Shown here in pieces: positions 60,101 to 64,000 of a stretch of DNA of 64,000 bases. Position 1 is the first letter of the stretch. The number at the start of each line of letters is the position of its first letter. The notes beneath the pieces were generated by a model. That model was not told the DNA's origin and did no database searches. It saw only the letters and a program-made list of their open reading frames with translations. The stretch comes from Ziziphus jujuba (Eukaryota; Streptophyta; Magnoliopsida; Rosales; Rhamnaceae): positions 21,039,001-21,103,000 of the forward strand of contig NC_083387.1 of assembly GCF_031755915.1 (NCBI RefSeq). Direction: 5' to 3'. The translations under genes and the position numbers were made by a program.

Positions 60101-63100
60101 ATAATAATACTTACGTGCTGAACCACATATACATATACCAGAACACCAATACTGTATGAATGCGTCTAAAATAATTATTACTAACCAACCGTACCGTTTT
60201 CCAAAATTACTGTGGGAAATATACCAAATTTTCACAAAACACCATCCCACATATTTTTACTCAACAAATCGGTACGAAACATCGATAACAAATAAACCAC
60301 AATTTTTTTCTCGAAGTACGAGATTCAACAATAAAAAAATACCGCGGGCATAATTTATAAAATTTAAACAAATATTTTCATAAAATATTTAACCCAATTA
60401 TGCCCGAAAATAATACTTAAAACCACGTATGAATATTACCGAAATATAATTTGCTCATGAATAATAAATAAATTAAACCACAATAAAACCATAACCAAAT
60501 TATACCGCATGAGCATAATTTAAATACCAATTAAACATAATTAAATTCCCAAAATATTTTTTTTTTTGAAGGTGGGTCACTCACCTGGAGCACGCAATTA
60601 AACCACGATCCACTATGGGATCAATTCCACGACTCACCGGTGCTCCTAAAACACAATTTATACACAGTCAAATAAATTAATATTTTATTCGGGTAAATAA
60701 TACCCGGTACTCGGGGGGGTCAAACACAAACATTATCCAAAATAGTCGAATAATATACCGAATCAAAGCTTGAGCGACGAAGATTACAAATCCGGTTTCC
60801 ATCGACCCCAATTCAGCCAGAGGTGGCTGGAAATTGGTCGGAAAGCTTCAGTCGGTTTTCAATTCCTCGTATCTCGCAAACCGCTTCGAATTTTTGAGAT
60901 TGGAGGCCATATTTGAACTCAGAGGATCCAAAATAGGGGGAGAGAAGGTTTAATTCGGACTGGGCTGGCCAGAAAACACAAGAAAAGAGGAGAGAGAAAT
61001 TTTTCCGGTCAGCGGCTTCTCCGGCCCGATTGGCACGCGTCCGGCGGCCGGGGACAGTGGAAATTGGCGGCCGAGCTTGTCTCCTCCCTCCGCTCATCAC
61101 TGGCCAGCGCGTGTGGGCAATGGGTGGCTGGAATTTAAAAACACGGGAGAGAGAGAGACGACGGGAGGGAGAGAAAGCTGTGTGGTTCTTTTTGTCTCTG
61201 TCGGGCTCGGGGAAGAAGAAGGGAAGGAAGGGAAAAGAAAGGAAGGGTGTTTTCCCAGTGGGGAAAAGAAAAGAAAAAGAAAAAGAAAAGAAAAAGGAAA
61301 GAAAAAGAAAAAGAAAAAGGAAAATAAAAATAATTAAATAATTAAATAATAATATTATTATTTAAAATAATAATAAAAATAATTTCATATTACACATGGT
61401 TGACATGTGGCTTTTCAACATGGTGACACATGGTCACCTTCATTAAATCACACGTGACACATCGTTACGCGTTTAAAAATAATATTAAAATAATACAGTG
61501 TTTGAAAAACTCTACAGGTCCATAACTTTCAAATCACATGTCCAAATCGGACGTGCCGCTAGTCTACGGACTCGTATCGACGAGCACTTCACAACCATGC
61601 ATGAGTCAAAGCTCAACCTTGCATGAATAAAAAGTCAACTCGGGCACCCCTTGGACAGTTTGGACCTCAACTTGTTTTGCTCATAACTTTCAAACCGTAG
61701 CTCCGTTTTCAACGTGCTACTAGTCTACAAACTCGTGCCAACGTGTACTTTGTAACAGTACCTCAGTCAACCTAGAATTCCAACCGGGTCAAAAAGTCAA
61801 CTTTTGACCCCTTGGTCAACGGTCAACAGTCAATCTCAGTCAACGTGCAAAAATTTCTGACATGGTTCGAGACGGGGTGTTACACTTCCTTCCACTCCAA
61901 GCTTCTTAAGGTGTTTTTCCCACACACTTCTTGTTGAAGATCAGTTAGATAGGTAGACAGCACATGCAACCGCCTCTACCCAAAACTCCTTCGGCAATCT
62001 CTTGTTTTTAAGCATGCTTCTTGCTGTATCTAGGATTGTTCTATTTTTTCTTTCTATTACACTGTTCTATTTGGGGGATCTTGGCACCGTTAGAAACTTT
62101 CGAATTCCATGATCTTCACAATATTTTTGGAATTCATTTGATGTAAACTCTCCTCCATGGTCAGATCTCATGGATTTAATCAAAAGACCACTTTCCTTCT
62201 CAACAAGAGCTTTAAACTTCTTAAAGTTTTCAAACACCTCTAATTTTTCTTCTAAGAAAATACACCCATGTCTTTCTTGAAAAATTATCAATAAAAAGAA
62301 GAAAATAGTTACTCTTACAAACTGAGCTTGGCTTCAAAGGACCACACACATCCATGTGAATGAGCTCCAATGGCCTTTGGGCTCTTGAATTTGTCTCGTT
62401 TGGAAAACTTTTCTTGAATTTTTTTCCGAGTAAGCACCCTTTGCATACTTGGTCCGGATTGCAAATACTAGGTAGTCCTCTCACCATCTTCCTTTTGGAC
62501 AGCAACTCTAAACATCCAAAATTTAAATGCCCGAATCTAAGATGCCAAAGCCAAGATCCATATTTGTAGCACGCCTTGAGACACTTGGTAGCATCATTTT
62601 GAATGTTGAACATGAACATCCTATTTCTTGACATCGACACCTTGGCTATTAAGTTGCTTGCATTGTCCTTGATATAAAATGGTTGTCTCTTAGATGAATA
62701 TCATAACCTTTCTCCAAAAGCTGTCCAAGACTCAAGATGTTGCTCTTCATACTCGGAACATAATATACATTTGATATAAATTAGTGCTTTCCACTCCTTA
62801 ACTGAATGAGGATGCTGCCTTTTCGTTTTATCGTTACCTTAGACTCATCCCTAAAAGATACATTGCCTCTCATGGATTCATCAAGCTCCACAAACATGCC
62901 TCTTCTTCCACACATGTAATTGCTTGCACCAATGTCCAAATACCATGTATTGTCTTCACTTATTTCATTATCTTTGTAAGCCAACAGCAAGGTACCATCT
63001 TCTTGACTTCTTTCTTTGACATAGTTCACCTTTTCTTCAATCTTATTGTAGCCAAAGGTTCTACATTCGGAAGCATAATGACCGAATTTTCCATATTTGT

Positions 63101-63870
63101 AACACTTTACATGGGACTTATTATCATACCTTCGTGCTGAAATTCCTCTCCCACGGCCTCTTGTTGATTCTCTTCCTCTTGAAAGTTGTTGTTGTGATCA
63201 TCACCAAACTTTTAACAACGTTCAGGTTCTTGCCCACGGCAACATCCTCACACATGACCTCGTCCTTGTTGACTTCGATCATTGTGACCGCTGTTGGTCT
63301 CCTCTTTAGTTGCATCAATTCAGGTCTTGAACAATTGTTCCACTTTTCTTTCCTTCTTCTTTTTCTTTTCTTCATAAGCTTGCAACGAACCCAAGAGCTG
63401 CTCTAATGACATAGCTTCCAAGTCTTTTGTTTCTTCAACAATGGCAACAATATGATCAAACTTTGAATCTAATGATCTAAGAATTTTCTTCATGATCTTA
63501 ATATCACCTAATTTTTCACCATTCCTTTTTAATTGATTGGTCACCATCAAGACTCTAGAAAAATAATTAGATATGACTTCTCCTTCCTTCATATGCAGCG
63601 TCTCAAACTCGGCTCTCAAGATTTGAAGCCACACCTTCTTAACTGGATCGGCTCCCTTGTAGGAGATTTGAAGCTTCTCCATGCTTTTTTAGCTGACTAG
63701 GCTTCCAAGATCATCTCAAACGCATCATCATCTAATCCTTAATAGATTAGATAGAGAGCCTTCTTGTCTCTCTTTCTTAAGTCTCTCAAATTGTCTCTTC
63801 GGTTTTGAGTTAGACCACCTTCATTCTCTGATTCGATATAGCCTTTCTCTACTATCTCCCACACATCTTG
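57125..63870 (-). pseudogene. Copia gag-pol, minus strand, split by a solo LTR
   Basis: Read right to left. gag near 63850-63320 carries a KRDKKALYLIY-like block, [17 protein letters not shown] and [19 protein letters not shown]-type knuckle region lies near 63110-63040. The protease is near 62970, with WYLDIGASNYMCG. Gag-pre-integrase HLRFGHLNFG and an integrase stretch follow at 62640-61890. Pol resumes at about 59081 with ISHLRVFGSIAHAHVP. RT and RNase H occupy 58637-57057, with KWVYKAKKN, FLNGVLEEEVY, LYGLKQASRAW, the intact YVDDLIF, then SDWGGDIDDHKSTSG and CEAEYIAA. RT-RNase H is open for over 400 codons and looks younger than the Copia at 16967. A few stops (near 58643, 58835, 57410), the solo LTR at 59087 and a TRIM at 63871 disable it. 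A Tork-like lineage is likely but inferred. Confidence 0.92.
59087..61884 (-). mobile_element. Solo LTR, 2798 bp, inserted in Copia integrase
   Basis: It begins TGTCAGGACCCGTCC and ends GACGGGGTGTTACA, flanked by perfect 5-bp duplications CTTCC (59082-59086, 61885-61889). It is the same family as the LTRs at 40738 and 44587. Removing it rejoins the Copia pol frame between the integrase end (VWEKHLKKLGVEG side) and HLRVFGS. A GC-rich island (about 60980-61110) and a purine-rich AAAAAG/GAGA tract (about 61140-61325) lie inside. Confidence 0.96.
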
Positions 63871-64000
63871 TGTAATAGCCCAGTCCACCTGCATGAGATA
63901 TTGTTCGCTTTGGGTCCCGTCCGCATGGGTTTAAAACGCGTCTCAAGGGAAAGGTATCCACACCCCCTTATAAGACTTGCTTCGTTATCTTTTCCAACCG
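63871..64000 (-). mobile_element. TRIM LTR, cut by the window end
   Basis: Starts TGTAATAGCCCAGTCC. Read in reverse it runs from CGGTTGGAAAAGATAACG through GTGGATACCTTTCCCTTG to GCGAACAATATCTCATGC, matching the TRIM LTRs at 11508 and 19813. It interrupts the gag region of the minus-strand Copia. Whether it is solo or part of a complete TRIM cannot be seen. Confidence 0.9.

Noticed and set aside
61030..61341. Lys/Arg/Glu-rich 103-codon open frame
   Set aside because: Produced by the GAGA/AAAAAG purine tract within the solo LTR.

Overview
The window is nuclear DNA from a flowering plant, probably a eudicot. The evidence is the intron-containing hevein-type class I chitinase genes, plant LTR retrotransposon lineages (Copia, long-LTR Gypsy, TRIM, Cassandra-like), a FAR1-like Mutator transposase relic, and an AT-rich background full of homopolymer runs and (TA)n tracts. 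The species cannot be read from the sequence. Only two complete host genes are supported; most of the rest is transposon-derived, much of it nested.

Layout. Positions 1-179 are the 3' end of a class I chitinase gene. About 32.7 kb downstream on the same strand (32844-34389) lies a complete three-exon paralogue with a TATA box and a compact G-box/GCC-box/W-box cluster upstream, so the two form a tandem pair pushed apart by insertions. The separating DNA holds: AT-rich DNA (180-3990); three adjoining LTR relics in one orientation (4272-13910) with internal minisatellites and a small TRIM solo LTR; a FAR1-like MULE relic with an inverted second copy of its first 1.5 kb (13985-23800), split by a Copia element (16967-22159) that itself carries a complete TRIM; a hAT-type MITE (23940-24626); a Cassandra-like element with 5S-rRNA-like LTR segments (25757-26731); and another LTR relic (27465-30473) carrying a 1.1 kb Mutator-type MITE.

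Downstream of the chitinase, 34.6-40.3 kb is AT-rich and gene-poor. A DUF241-family pseudogene (40287-43859) is split by a 3.0 kb solo LTR with a perfect 5-bp target duplication. A 5'-truncated, decayed Gypsy element (44587-50545, minus strand) follows. A five-exon gene (50854-53281, 208 aa) has matching exon phases throughout and looks like a divergent member of the NEP1/EMG1 rRNA pseudouridine methyltransferase family. A second, clearer NEP1-like first exon lies at 55781-56122, but its continuation is not visible, because a minus-strand Copia element begins at 56796 and runs to the window end. That Copia is split by a 2.8 kb solo LTR with perfect target duplication (59087-61884) and by a TRIM LTR at the right edge (63871-64000).

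The host genes do not form a pathway: chitinases act in wall/pathogen defence and NEP1 in 18S rRNA maturation. I found no CRISPR array, rRNA gene or convincing tRNA. The observations most worth following are the NEP1-like pair, the palindromic MULE arrangement, the 5S-like LTRs, and the defence-element cluster upstream of the chitinase.
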